In this document: piece after piece, positions 42,131-50,770 of the stretch
How the letters are laid out: every line of letters starts with the position of its first letter
Position numbering within the stretch: the stretch's first letter is position 1
NCBI GenBank assembly: GCA_945787015.1
Contig: CALZGM010000003.1
Location: forward strand, 1-64,000
DNA length: 64,000 nucleotides
Direction: 5' to 3'
From: an uncultured Roseburia sp.
GTDB taxonomy: Bacteria > Bacillota > Clostridia > Lachnospirales > Lachnospiraceae
Position numbers and translations under genes: made by a program
The notes under the pieces: model-generated
Database searches by the model: none
What the model was told of the DNA's origin: nothing
The model's input: only the letters and a program-made list of their open reading frames with translations

Positions 42131-42837
42131 TGGTAAAGTTATCGAATAGATTATTGTCAGTAGCTTCTTTTGTAACAAAGGGGAATGTATTAGCTGATGT
42201 TGGGACAGATCATGGCTATATTCCGATTTATCTGATGCAGGAGGGCCGCATTGAGCGGGCGATAGCCATGGATATTAATGTCGGACCGCTAAAGAGAGCA
42301 AAAGAGCATATTGCGCACTATGGTTTAGAAGATTACATAGAGACCAGATTGTCGGACGGAGTGGCTGCGCTGACACCCGGTGAGGCAGATAGTATTTTGA
42401 TTGCCGGCATGGGAGGCGGCTTGGTTTTACATATCTTAGAAGAGGGAGATATGGTATGCAGGCAGGCAAAGGAACTGATTTTGCAGCCACAGTCCGAGAT
42501 TGAGCGTGTCAGAGCCTGGCTCTATAACGCCGGATATGTGATTTTGGAAGAAAATATCGTATTTGAGGATGAAAAATTTTATCCGATGATGCATGTGCAG
42601 TATCAGGGAATAAAAGACGAAAAAAGTGCAGAAAATGTATTGTTTTGCCGCTATGGCAGACATTTACTTAAGACGGCACATCCGGTATTAAAGCAGTATC
42701 TGGAGAGAGAAGCAAGGCTGTATTCGGATATTTATGAAGAAATGAAGCAGGCACCACTCTCTGAAAAAGTAAAAACAAGGATGGAAGAAGTAGAGGATTT
42801 GCTGCACTTAAATGGAGAAGCTTTGAAGTTTTTTTAG
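42130..42837 (+). CDS. trmK: tRNA (adenine22-N1)-methyltransferase TrmK
   Basis: 235 residues. Class I SAM-dependent methyltransferase with KGNVLADVGTDHGYIPIYL as the SAM-binding loop, ISVG-like AMDINVGPLKRAKEHIA, and SILIAGMGGGLVLHIL. The TrmK family methylates A22 in tRNAs of Gram-positive bacteria. It overlaps rpoD by one base, a usual Firmicute arrangement. Confidence 0.92.
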   Translation: MVKLSNRLLSVASFVTKGNVLADVGTDHGYIPIYLMQEGRIERAIAMDINVGPLKRAKEHIAHYGLEDYIETRLSDGVAALTPGEADSILIAGMGGGLVLHILEEGDMVCRQAKELILQPQSEIERVRAWLYNAGYVILEENIVFEDEKFYPMMHVQYQGIKDEKSAENVLFCRYGRHLLKTAHPVLKQYLEREARLYSDIYEEMKQAPLSEKVKTRMEEVEDLLHLNGEALKFF

Positions 42838-42855
42838 AAGAAAGCGGGGGTTTTC

Positions 42856-44535
42856 ATGGAACAGGATGTTAGACTGGTGATTGACGGTGAGGAAAAAGTA
42901 TATCCAAAGGGGACAACATTTTTTCAAATTGCAAAAGAGTACCAGAAGAATTATACGGATGATATCATTCTCGTATTAGTGGGAAGCAGGCTTAGGGAAC
43001 TGGGTAAGGTTGTGGACGAAGAGGGAGAACTATCCTTTGTTACGACTGCAGATAAGATAGGGAAAAAAACTTACCGCAGAAGTGTCATCCTCTTAATGCA
43101 AAAAGCAATTTATAATTTGTATGGAAAGGATGGAATTGACGTACGTGTAAAGTATTCCATTGGTCAGGGATATTATTGTGAACTTGTCAGCAAGACTGAT
43201 GCCGCAGAAAAAGCAACGGCGTTTCTTCCGGAACACGTAGAAGAGATAAAGGCAGAAATGCTTCGTATGGTAAAAGAGGACCTACCGATAAAAAAGGAAA
43301 GCTGGAATACGGATAAGGCTGTGGAATTATTTAAAGAACAGGCAATGCCGGATAAGGAGCGGCTATTCCGCTATCGTAGAAGCTCCAGAGTGAATATTTA
43401 TAATCTGGATGGTTATAGGGATTATTTTTATGGCTATATGGCACCTTCTACAGGAGGACTGAAGTATTTTGATATTTTGGCAGAGGCAGAAGGCTTTATG
43501 CTGCTGTTCCCGGACGTTGATACAAAAGTGGTGGCGGAGTATGAACCGAGACCAAAGCTTTTTGCAACATTAAAATCTTCCAGAGACTGGGGAAAAATGC
43601 TGGATATTGACAGTATTGGTGCCCTAAATGACCGGATTTCTGCCGGAGATACACAGGATATGATTTTAACACAGGAGGCTCTTTTTGAGGAACGAATTGG
43701 TAATCTGGCACAGCAGATAGTATCTGCCGGTAATCACAAATTTATTATGATTGCCGGACCATCTTCTTCCGGGAAAACCACATTTTCTCATCGGCTTTCT
43801 ATTCAGCTTCAGGCAAAGGGACTGAAACCACATCCGTTCCCTTTGGATAATTATTATAAGAACCGGAGTGATTGCCCAAGGGATGAGTTTGGCAATTATG
43901 ACTTGGAGTGTTTAGAGTCCATTGATGTAGAATTGTTCAATCATGATATGCAGGAGCTTCTTGCAGGAAAACAAGTGGAACTTCCGATTTTTAATTTTAA
44001 GACCGGAAGACGTGAATATAAGAACCGTTTTATGCAGTTGGGGAAGGAAGATGTGCTTGTAATTGAAGGAATACATGGCTTAAATCCAAAGCTTTCCTAC
44101 TCACTCCCGGACGAGAGCAAATTCAGAATCTATATCAGCGCGCTGACGCAACTAAATATTGATGAGCATAACTGTCTTCCGACAGCGGATGCCAGACTGA
44201 TTCGCAGACTGGTGCGGGATGCAAGAACCAGAGGCACCTCGGCAAAGGAAACCATTGCAATGTGGGATTCTGTGCGAAGAGGAGAGGAACGTTATATTTT
44301 TCCATTTCAGGAAGGTGCAGATGTGATGTTTAATTCGGCATTAATCTATGAACTTGCCGTATTGAAAATATACGCAGAACCTTTGCTGTTTGCAATTGAA
44401 AAAGATTGCCCGGAATACCTAGAAGCAAAGAGGCTCTTAAAATTTTTAGACTATTTTCTCCCAATGCCGTCAGAGGGAATTACGCAGAATTCGATTTTGC
44501 GTGAGTTTATTGGTGGAAGTTGCTTCAATGTATAA
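42856..44535 (+). CDS. nucleoside kinase: TGS/ThrRS-like N-terminus with uridine kinase-like domain
   Basis: 559 residues. The first 65 residues look like a TGS domain (VRLVIDGEEKVYPKGTTFFQIAKEY), followed by a region like the second additional domain of threonyl-tRNA synthetase. The kinase domain (about 290-500) has Walker A AGPSSSGKTTFSHRL, then FPLDNYYKNR and VLVIEGIHGLNP, typical of uridine kinase/phosphoribulokinase proteins. The family is widespread in Clostridia; the exact substrate is unclear. It ends 54 bases before the rnpB gene. Confidence 0.9.
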   Translation: MEQDVRLVIDGEEKVYPKGTTFFQIAKEYQKNYTDDIILVLVGSRLRELGKVVDEEGELSFVTTADKIGKKTYRRSVILLMQKAIYNLYGKDGIDVRVKYSIGQGYYCELVSKTDAAEKATAFLPEHVEEIKAEMLRMVKEDLPIKKESWNTDKAVELFKEQAMPDKERLFRYRRSSRVNIYNLDGYRDYFYGYMAPSTGGLKYFDILAEAEGFMLLFPDVDTKVVAEYEPRPKLFATLKSSRDWGKMLDIDSIGALNDRISAGDTQDMILTQEALFEERIGNLAQQIVSAGNHKFIMIAGPSSSGKTTFSHRLSIQLQAKGLKPHPFPLDNYYKNRSDCPRDEFGNYDLECLESIDVELFNHDMQELLAGKQVELPIFNFKTGRREYKNRFMQLGKEDVLVIEGIHGLNPKLSYSLPDESKFRIYISALTQLNIDEHNCLPTADARLIRRLVRDARTRGTSAKETIAMWDSVRRGEERYIFPFQEGADVMFNSALIYELAVLKIYAEPLLFAIEKDCPEYLEAKRLLKFLDYFLPMPSEGITQNSILREFIGGSCFNV

Positions 44536-44555
44536 AATTTTTGAATTTAAAAAAT

Positions 44556-44584
44556 TTGACAACAGAAATAAAGTAAGTTAATCT
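44556..44584 (+). promoter_or_regulatory. promoter of rnpB
   Basis: TTGACA, a 17-base spacer and TAATCT, six bases before the predicted 5' end of the RNA. Confidence 0.75.
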
Positions 44585-44589
44585 ATAAC

Positions 44590-44968
44590 AGCAAGTAGGA
44601 CAAATGATCGCGGCTGCAAGTGTCGAAAGACCGCAGGTGAGGAAAGTCCGGGCTTCATAGGGCAGGATGCCGGATAACGTCCGGTGGAGGCGACTCTAAG
44701 GAAAGTGCAACAGAAATATACCGCCAGAGCAATCTGGTAAGGGTGGAAGGGCAGTGTAAGAGACTACCGCCTTCCTGGTAACAGGAGGGGCACATGTAAA
44801 CCCCATCCGAAGCAAGACCGAATAAAAGCGTTGACGTGGCCCGCTAGCTTTAGGTAGGTCGCTTGAGATAATTGGCAACAGTTATCCTAGAAAGATGATC
44901 ATTGCAGGAGATTCTGGGAGATTTTCCAAAATCTCCTGAACATAACCCGGCTTATCGTCCTGCTTGCT
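44590..44968 (+). ncRNA. rnpB: RNase P RNA
   Basis: About 379 bases. The ends AGCAAGTAGGAC and GTCCTGCTTGCT pair as helix P1. Conserved core parts are GAGGAAAGTCCGGGC near the 5' end, ACAGAAATATACCGCC, GGTAAGGGTGGAAGGG, the CAGGAGGGG region and AACCCGGCTTATCG near the 3' end. Together they fit the bacterial RNase P catalytic RNA. The 3' arm of P1 is shared with a following hairpin. Confidence 0.95.
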
Positions 44969-45027
44969 TTATTGTATAAAGCAAGCACGCTCCGCGAGCG
45001 CGCAGAATACCGGATATGCCGGTATTC
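44961..45027 (+). terminator. three consecutive hairpins between rnpB and pilT
   Basis: Hairpin 1 (44961-44987) is a 12-bp stem, TGCTTGCTTTAT against ATAAAGCAAGCA (the last pairs close a 3-base loop). Its left arm overlaps the 3' strand of rnpB helix P1. Hairpin 2 (44988-45000) is CGCTC/GAGCG. Hairpin 3 (45005-45027) is GAATACCGG/CCGGTATTC, directly before the pilT ribosome binding site. There is no long T-run, so transcription may continue into pilT, with RNA processing at hairpin 1. Confidence 0.6.
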
Positions 45028-45046
45028 ATCAAAAGGAGTGTTCTAC

Positions 45047-46105
45047 ATGCAGATAGAAGAAATTTTACGATTGGCAAAAGAGATAGATGCGTCCGATATT
45101 CATATGGCGCCGGGAAGCTCTTTAATGTTCCGCATTAATGGAAGACTAGTTCCGCAGAATGCAGAGATTATGAAACCAAAGGAAGTCGAAGATATCATTC
45201 GCCCGGTTATGACAGAGGAGCAGATTGCAGATTTGGAGCGGATTGGAGAATTAGATTTTGCTTTTTCTATTCCTGGATTTTCACGTGTACGTGTGAACAT
45301 TTTCAGTCAGCGTGGTACTTATGCCGCATCACTTCGTATTTTGTCATATGAGGTACCATCACCGGAGAACCTGGGAATTCCAAAAGCGGTTGTGGAACTT
45401 ACAAACCGTAAGCGAGGACTGATTCTGGTGACGGGAACTGCAGGAAGCGGGAAGTCCACTACTTTAGCAAGCCTGATAGAAGTAATCGCAGAACGTGATT
45501 ACAAGAATATTATTACGTTAGAAGATCCGATTGAATATTTACATTCTCATAAAAAATCCATTGTGAGCCAGCGAGAAATAGGTTGTGATACGAATGATTA
45601 TGCAGATGGAATCCGTGCAGCCTTGCGACAGGACCCGGATGTAATCATGGTGGGAGAGCTTTATGATATAGCTACGATTTCTATGGCACTTGCAGCAGCG
45701 GAGACCGGGCATTTGGTATTTTCAACATTACATACCAGTAACACGGTTGATGCGATTGCCAGAATGATTGATGTTTTTCCGCCTTATCAGCAACAGCAGG
45801 TGAGGGTGCAGCTTGCTTCCGTACTAAGCGGAATTGTTGCACAACAATTACTGCCGCGCTCTGATATTAGAGGCAGAATAGCAACTTTTGAAGTACTGCT
45901 TGCAAATGAGTCTGTTCGTAACATGATTCGGGAAGGAAAAAATCATCAGATTCCGGGCCTTATTTCAAACAGTAGAAAAGAAGGCATGCAGAGTATGGAC
46001 GATGCAATTTTAGATGCTTATATGCGGAGCGAGATTGCGATGGAAACCGCAGTTTCTTATGCACAGGATGCAGATAGTATGGAGCGAAAAGTCCGCATTT
46101 TTTGA
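45047..46105 (+). CDS. pilT: second PilT-family ATPase
   Basis: 352 residues from ATG 45047, with AAAAGGAG upstream; an earlier in-frame start at 44972 would run through the hairpins. Walker A GTAGSGKST (130-138), ITLEDP, Walker B DVIMVGELYD (198-207), His box GHLVFSTLHT, and the PilT hallmark SVRNMIREGKNHQI. The usual GEMRD is GELYD here, so one conserved Arg is replaced. It is the same length as the copy at 1556-2614. No pil genes adjoin it. Confidence 0.9.
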   Translation: MQIEEILRLAKEIDASDIHMAPGSSLMFRINGRLVPQNAEIMKPKEVEDIIRPVMTEEQIADLERIGELDFAFSIPGFSRVRVNIFSQRGTYAASLRILSYEVPSPENLGIPKAVVELTNRKRGLILVTGTAGSGKSTTLASLIEVIAERDYKNIITLEDPIEYLHSHKKSIVSQREIGCDTNDYADGIRAALRQDPDVIMVGELYDIATISMALAAAETGHLVFSTLHTSNTVDAIARMIDVFPPYQQQQVRVQLASVLSGIVAQQLLPRSDIRGRIATFEVLLANESVRNMIREGKNHQIPGLISNSRKEGMQSMDDAILDAYMRSEIAMETAVSYAQDADSMERKVRIF

Positions 46106-46189
46106 GGAAATGGAAATTATTATCAAATTCTAAAATGTTTCTTAAAAGACAATAGAACCATTGACGGAAGTTTTTGAAGGAAGTAAGAT

Positions 46190-46226
46190 AAAACGGTATC
46201 ATATATGAAATGGTATCGTTTTTATT
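46190..46226 (+). terminator. terminator of the second pilT
   Basis: AAAACGGTATCAT and ATGGTATCGTTTT form a 13-bp stem with two G-U pairs and a seven-base-plus loop, and end in a T-run. Confidence 0.8.
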
Positions 46227-46248
46227 ATGTGTGTCTAATGACACACAT
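46227..46248. promoter_or_regulatory. perfect hairpin before the zinc-ribbon membrane protein
   Basis: ATGTGTGTC and GACACACAT form a perfect 9-bp stem with a TAAT loop, 18 bases before the next start codon. It may be an operator or a translation-control hairpin. Confidence 0.45.
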
Positions 46249-46266
46249 TTGATGTAGGTGGATAAG

Positions 46267-46695
46267 ATGAAACAGAAATTTCAATCAATGATGTATCGGT
46301 TAAATACAAAAATGCAGCAGTTTATGGTGGGACGTTATGGCGCGGATGAGTTGGGAAGATTTATATCAGTAAGTACGCTTGTATGTCTTTTGCTATCCTT
46401 GTTTACCAAGTGGGGAATTCTTTACTGGATTGGATTATTTTTGATTTTCTATACCTATTTTCGTATGTTTTCAAAAAATGTGTCTAAAAGATACCAGGAA
46501 AACCAGAAATTTTTAACACTTCGGTATAAAGTTGTGGCGAAATGGAGTCTCATGAAAAAACATTTTTCGGAACGAAAAATGTATCGCTTTTTTAAATGCC
46601 CACAGTGCAAACAGAAGGTGCGTGTGCCAAAGGGAAGAGGAAAAATTTGTATTACCTGTCCAAAGTGCAGAACGGAATTTGTGAAGAAGAGCTAG
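46267..46695 (+). CDS. membrane protein with C-terminal zinc ribbon
   Basis: 142 residues from ATG 46267, with AGGTGG six bases upstream; a GTG at 46258 is in frame but lies on that site. Two membrane helices (about 35-75) are followed by a basic linker and a C-terminal zinc ribbon with CPQC and CPKC pairs (MYRFFKCPQCKQKVRVPKGRGKI). Function unknown. It leads into DUF5685 and DnaJ genes, so it probably belongs to the same operon. Confidence 0.75.
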   Translation: MKQKFQSMMYRLNTKMQQFMVGRYGADELGRFISVSTLVCLLLSLFTKWGILYWIGLFLIFYTYFRMFSKNVSKRYQENQKFLTLRYKVVAKWSLMKKHFSERKMYRFFKCPQCKQKVRVPKGRGKICITCPKCRTEFVKKS

Positions 46696-46713
46696 AATGA
46701 AGGAGAAGGTCTG

Positions 46714-47592
46714 ATGTTTGGATATATTAATATCAACGGTTCAGAACTGTCAGAAGAAAATAAAAAAGCATATCAGGCTTATTACTGCGGGTTGTGCCGG
46801 AGGCTGAAGGCAGATTGTGGTACAAAGGGTCAGATGCTGTTAAGCTATGATTTGACATTTTTGATTGTACTTTTAACAGGTTTATATGAGCTGCCAAATG
46901 AGGAGACAGAGTTTACCTGTCCGTTGCATCCGACAAAACGTCGGACCGCTTATATAAATGAAGCGACAGAATATGCTGCTGATATGAATCTGATTCTGGC
47001 ATATCATAATTTTATAGATGACTGGAAAGACGAGCGCTCTTATGCAAAAAAAGCACTTGTAAAAATTTTGGATAAAGATTATGCTCGTATTATGGAAAAA
47101 TATCCAAGACAGATTGCAGCAGTGGAGCGTTATATGCAGCAGATTGAAGAACTGGAAAAGCGCAGGGAAAGCAATTTGGATTTAATCAGCGGTCTGACAG
47201 GCGAGATGCTTGGCGAGGTATTTTGCTGGAAAGAGGATGTTTGGAAGGATGAATTAAAAACCCTTGGTTTTTATATGGGTAAATTTATATATCTGATGGA
47301 TGCCTATGAGGATTTTGAAAAGGACAAGAAAAAGAATGCCTATAATCCGCTAAATTATATGGAGACGGATGGAAATCAGGATTTTGAGACGATTTGCAAG
47401 TTACTGTTGACCAGTATGATGTCAGAGTGTGCAAAGTCCTTTGAGCGGCTTCCGATTCTATTACATGCAGATATTTTGCGAAATATTTTGTATTCCGGTG
47501 TCTGGTCAAAATATGAATATTTACAGATGAAAAAGAAAAAACTGGAAGAAAAGCAGAAGAAATATCATACTGTGGAAATGGAGAAAAAATGA
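46714..47592 (+). CDS. DUF5685 family protein
   Basis: 292 residues. The N-terminus [31 protein letters not shown] holds a CxxC pair (CGLC), and CPLHPTKR adds another Cys/His pair. An acidic helical region [17 protein letters not shown] and [12 protein letters not shown] resembles isoprenoid-synthase-like helix packing, but no activity is proven. I assign it to DUF5685 by pattern. It overlaps the DnaJ gene by 4 bases; the pairing is common in Lachnospiraceae. Confidence 0.85.
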   Translation: MFGYININGSELSEENKKAYQAYYCGLCRRLKADCGTKGQMLLSYDLTFLIVLLTGLYELPNEETEFTCPLHPTKRRTAYINEATEYAADMNLILAYHNFIDDWKDERSYAKKALVKILDKDYARIMEKYPRQIAAVERYMQQIEELEKRRESNLDLISGLTGEMLGEVFCWKEDVWKDELKTLGFYMGKFIYLMDAYEDFEKDKKKNAYNPLNYMETDGNQDFETICKLLLTSMMSECAKSFERLPILLHADILRNILYSGVWSKYEYLQMKKKKLEEKQKKYHTVEMEKK

Positions 47593-48236
47593 GAGATCCA
47601 TATCAGGTGCTTGGCGTATCGCCCGGTGCCTCTGACGATGAAATTAAAAAAGCATATCGTAATTTAAGCCGCAAATATCATCCGGATGCAAATATCAATA
47701 ATCCGAATAAAGAAGCTGCGGAGGAAAAGTTTAAAGAAGTACAGCAGGCTTACGACCAGATTATGAAGGAAAAACAGTCCGGCGGTAATTACGGTGGTGG
47801 ATATAATTATGGATACGGCGGTACTGGTTATCGATATACGTATCATAATTCGGGTTATGGTTCCGCTGATACGGAATCTGTGCAAATGCGTGCGGCTGCA
47901 AATTATATTGCAAATGGCTGTTACAGAGAAGCCGTAAATGTGTTAAACCAAATGGCAGAATCGGAACGAAACGCCCGTTGGTATTACTATAGTGCGTTGG
48001 CAAATCAGGGACTTGGTAATAATATTATGGCCAAGCAGTATGCACAGAAAGCAGTTGACATGGAACCGAGCAATTCTCAGTATCGCCAGTTTTTGCAGCA
48101 TTTAGAATATGGCGGTACCTGGTATACCAATATGGGCAGCAGTTATGAGAGACCTTATGCAAGTACAGGCAGTTGGTGCTTAAGTATGCTGTTTTTAAAT
48201 ATGCTTTGCAATTGCTGTTGCTGTAGACCGTGTTAA
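47589..48236 (+). CDS. J-domain protein with C-terminal cysteine cluster
   Basis: 215 residues. An N-terminal J domain (1-70) has the essential HPD motif (RKYHPDANI), which stimulates Hsp70 ATPase. A Gly/Tyr-rich linker (about 72-90) leads to a helical TPR-like part ([19 protein letters not shown]). The end is [11 protein letters not shown], six cysteines in eleven residues, suggesting metal binding, an iron-sulfur cluster or lipidation. It is not a classical DnaJ (no central zinc finger). It overlaps the DUF5685 gene, so the two probably act together. Confidence 0.88.
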   Translation: MRDPYQVLGVSPGASDDEIKKAYRNLSRKYHPDANINNPNKEAAEEKFKEVQQAYDQIMKEKQSGGNYGGGYNYGYGGTGYRYTYHNSGYGSADTESVQMRAAANYIANGCYREAVNVLNQMAESERNARWYYYSALANQGLGNNIMAKQYAQKAVDMEPSNSQYRQFLQHLEYGGTWYTNMGSSYERPYASTGSWCLSMLFLNMLCNCCCCRPC

Positions 48237-48239
48237 AAG

Positions 48240-48267
48240 AAAAGGTGCGCCGTTAGGCGCACTTTTC
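48240..48267. terminator. bidirectional terminator between DnaJ-like gene and pyrI
   Basis: AAAAGGTGCGCC and GGCGCACTTTT form a strong stem with a four-base loop and A/T flanks. It lies between convergent genes and can serve both. Confidence 0.88.
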
Positions 48268-48704
48268 TATCTTTTCCTTGGATTTGCGTACTTCTCTTCA
48301 CAGTACTTGCAGCGGTAGACTTCTTTTTCAGAGTCGGAGAGAATAAAAATCTGGTCAAGCTCCTGCTCAATTGAGGTGATACAACGTGGATTCTTACATT
48401 TGATAACATTTTTCACCTGTTTCGGAAGATGCAGTATTTTTTTCTCAACAATCGAATTGTCTTTGATGACATTTACGGTAATATTGTGGTCGATGAAACC
48501 GAGAATATCCAAGTCAAGTGCTTCTACCGGACATTCCACTTTTAAAATGTCTTTTCTGCCCATTTTATTACTTTTTACATTCTTAATGATAGCAACGGTA
48601 CAGTCGAGCTCGTCTAATTTTAAATCATGATAAATCTGAAGGCTCATGCCTGCCTGAATATGGTCAAGTACAAAACCTTCCTGAATTCCGCTAATTGTTA
48701 ACAT
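48267..48704 (-). CDS. pyrI: aspartate carbamoyltransferase regulatory subunit
   Basis: 145 residues. The C-terminal zinc domain has four Cys in CKNPRCIT and CKYCEEKY, which join PyrI to PyrB. The N-terminal half (about 1-95) is the nucleotide-binding domain that senses CTP/ATP (DHIQAGMSLQIYHDL). A separate PyrI is found in many Clostridia and Proteobacteria. It is downstream of pyrB by 25 bases. Confidence 0.95.
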   Translation of the reverse strand: MLTISGIQEGFVLDHIQAGMSLQIYHDLKLDELDCTVAIIKNVKSNKMGRKDILKVECPVEALDLDILGFIDHNITVNVIKDNSIVEKKILHLPKQVKNVIKCKNPRCITSIEQELDQIFILSDSEKEVYRCKYCEEKYANPRKR

Positions 48705-48729
48705 TGCAATTTTCCTTTCTTTGCAGATA

Positions 48730-49650
48730 TTATTCTACTGTGATTCCAAGTAGAGTAAGAATCAGAGCCATACGGACATAGACACCATATTGTGCCTGAC
48801 GGAAGTAGGCTGCTCTTGGATCGTCATCCACTTCTACAGAAATTTCATTGACACGAGGAAGCGGGTGGAGAACTAACATATCCTTTTTTGCCAGTTCCAT
48901 TTTGGATTTTGTCAGGACATAGAAGTCTTTTAAGCGGATATATTCCTCTTCGTTGAAGAAACGTTCCTTCTGAACACGGGTCATATAGAGAATATCTAAT
49001 TCGGGCATAGCATCCTCTAAACGTTCTACTTCTGTATAGGATATATGGTTTGCTTCCAATACATCTTCACGAATGTAACTTGGAACACGTAATTCTTCCG
49101 GTGATATCAGCACGAAGCGTACATTTGGATAACGGATTAATGCATGAATCAGAGAATGTACGGTTCGTCCAAATTTTAAATCGCCACAGAGACCGATGGT
49201 AATATTGCCTAATTCGCCCTTAAGGGAACGGATCGTTAATAAATCGGTTAATGTCTGGGTTGGATGTTGATGACCGCCGTCACCGGCATTGATAACTGGA
49301 ATGGTTGATTTTTGTGAAGCAACTAAAGGTGCACCTTCTTTTGGGTGACGCATTGCACAGATGTCTGCGTAACAGGAAATAACTCGAATGGTATCGGAAA
49401 CACTTTCTCCTTTGGCAGCAGAACTGGAATCTGCACTGGAGAAACCTAAAACAGAACCGCCAAGATTTAGCATGGCAGCTTCAAAACTTAATCTGGTACG
49501 AGTACTCGGTTCGTAGAAACAGGTTGCAAGTTTCTTACCGGCACAGGCATGAGCGTATTTTTCGGGATGCTTTTCGATGTCATTGGCTAAATCCAAAAGA
49601 GCATCCAGCTCCTCAACGGAGAAGTCTAAAGGACTCATTAAATGTCGCAT
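48730..49650 (-). CDS. pyrB: aspartate carbamoyltransferase catalytic subunit
   Basis: 306 residues. Carbamoyl phosphate site STRTRLSFE, then [26 protein letters not shown], and [10 protein letters not shown]. It catalyses the first committed step of pyrimidine synthesis: carbamoyl phosphate plus aspartate. With PyrI it forms the allosteric complex. The start has AGGAGT upstream. I see no attenuator or PyrR site. Confidence 0.97.
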   Translation of the reverse strand: MRHLMSPLDFSVEELDALLDLANDIEKHPEKYAHACAGKKLATCFYEPSTRTRLSFEAAMLNLGGSVLGFSSADSSSAAKGESVSDTIRVISCYADICAMRHPKEGAPLVASQKSTIPVINAGDGGHQHPTQTLTDLLTIRSLKGELGNITIGLCGDLKFGRTVHSLIHALIRYPNVRFVLISPEELRVPSYIREDVLEANHISYTEVERLEDAMPELDILYMTRVQKERFFNEEEYIRLKDFYVLTKSKMELAKKDMLVLHPLPRVNEISVEVDDDPRAAYFRQAQYGVYVRMALILTLLGITVE

Positions 49651-49680
49651 AAATTTACTCCTTTATTTCGTATTTTTTAT

Positions 49681-49709
49681 ATCTTATAATAATAAAATGC
49701 GATTTGCAA
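49681..49709 (-). promoter_or_regulatory. promoter of pyrBI
   Basis: On the minus strand: TTGCAA, a 17-base spacer and TAAGAT, 30 bases upstream of the pyrB start. Confidence 0.6.
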
Positions 49710-49788
49710 GAGTAAAAAATAATTAGTTGCAGAGGAAGGGAAGGAAGAGTAAAATAGAGGCAAAAGGAAGCAAAGGAGATTGGTGATT

Positions 49789-50226
49789 ATGGCAGAGGAA
49801 AAGAATACAGAAAACATGGAATTAAAGGAAGAACCGGTATATAGAGAGCGCAAGCGTCTGTTATTTTTTGGACTTCCCTGGACTTTTACGAAATATGCGC
49901 TTACAGATGATATGCTAACCATTCAGGAGGGATTACTAAAAACAGAAGAGAATGACTGTTATATGTATAAGATTCAGGATGTAAAGCTTGTGACTACATT
50001 GATAGAGCGTATATTTGGGCTGGGAACGGTCATCTGCTATACAGGAGATGTGACCAATCCTGAGATACATTTAGAACATATCAAGCATGCAAAAGAAATA
50101 AAAAACTATATCTTAAAAGCGTCAGAAGCTGCCCGCATTAAGAGACGTACCCTTAATACGGTGGATATCGGTGCAATTGTAGAGGGAGATACAGACTGTA
50201 TCTGTGACCATATCGATGCAGATTAA
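49789..50226 (+). CDS. PH-domain-like (bPH2) protein
   Basis: 145 residues from ATG 49789, with AAAGGAGAT upstream. The sequence KYALTDDMLTIQEGLLKTEENDCYMYKIQDVKLVTTLIERIFGLGTVICYTGD matches bacterial PH-like (bPH2/YdbS) domains. There is no membrane helix of its own. It could bind lipids or protein partners near the membrane. Its last 4 bases overlap those of the convergent gene. Confidence 0.75.
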   Translation: MAEEKNTENMELKEEPVYRERKRLLFFGLPWTFTKYALTDDMLTIQEGLLKTEENDCYMYKIQDVKLVTTLIERIFGLGTVICYTGDVTNPEIHLEHIKHAKEIKNYILKASEAARIKRRTLNTVDIGAIVEGDTDCICDHIDAD

Positions 50227-50609
50227 TCGCGTGTGACAATGCGTTCAAAAAGCAGGCCTGCAAGTGCCCAAAGCGGTGCATAATCCAAGCGGATAACACC
50301 ATTTATGTTAGTGGGAGAGTTACTGTAATCCCAGGGACATAAATGGTGTTTTTTTAAGAGCATACCGCTTGCATATTCACATGCAAGGATGCCAAGAGAA
50401 TAGATGCCGCCACGTAACAGCAATGGCAGTTTTTTTATGATTTCATAAAGGGGCTTGATGAATGCAGCCAAACCATAGATGGGAAACATCCAAAGTGAGG
50501 TTTGCCCAATTAAGCGCAGATCTCCCCTCAAAAAGGCGCCAAGAGAGGTAAAAATAATTTCGATACACCAGCCGGTCAGACCGCAGATGAGAAAGTTTTT
50601 GCGAAACAT
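50223..50609 (-). CDS. putative ABC transporter permease-like membrane protein
   Basis: 128 residues, about four membrane helices. The family pattern FGLTGWCIEIIFTS, WMFPIYGLAAFIKPLYE, CPWDYSNSPTNINGVIRLDYAPLWALAGLLFERI is that of the CmpB-type 'putative ABC transporter permease' proteins of Clostridia. No ATPase partner is next to it. The start is preceded by AGGAGG. Confidence 0.8.
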   Translation of the reverse strand: MFRKNFLICGLTGWCIEIIFTSLGAFLRGDLRLIGQTSLWMFPIYGLAAFIKPLYEIIKKLPLLLRGGIYSLGILACEYASGMLLKKHHLCPWDYSNSPTNINGVIRLDYAPLWALAGLLFERIVTRD

Positions 50610-50705
50610 GAAATCCTCCTAACATTACTTATTTGGTTAGTATTTCCAAATGTAAAAAAAACATGCAAAAAGTGTTATGTTTTTCTTAATTAAATGGTCA
50701 AAAAC

Positions 50706-50734
50706 TTGTAAATTCGGGACATCTGACATATAAT
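50706..50734 (+). promoter_or_regulatory. promoter of the priA operon
   Basis: TTGTAA, a 17-base spacer and TATAAT, 36 bases before the priA start. Confidence 0.75.
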
Positions 50735-50770
50735 CAAATATTAGTAGTAATTTTGCAAAAGAGGTGGCAG

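Noticed and set aside
44696-44878. 60-residue minus-strand frame
   Set aside because: Lies within the RNase P RNA gene and has no ribosome binding site.
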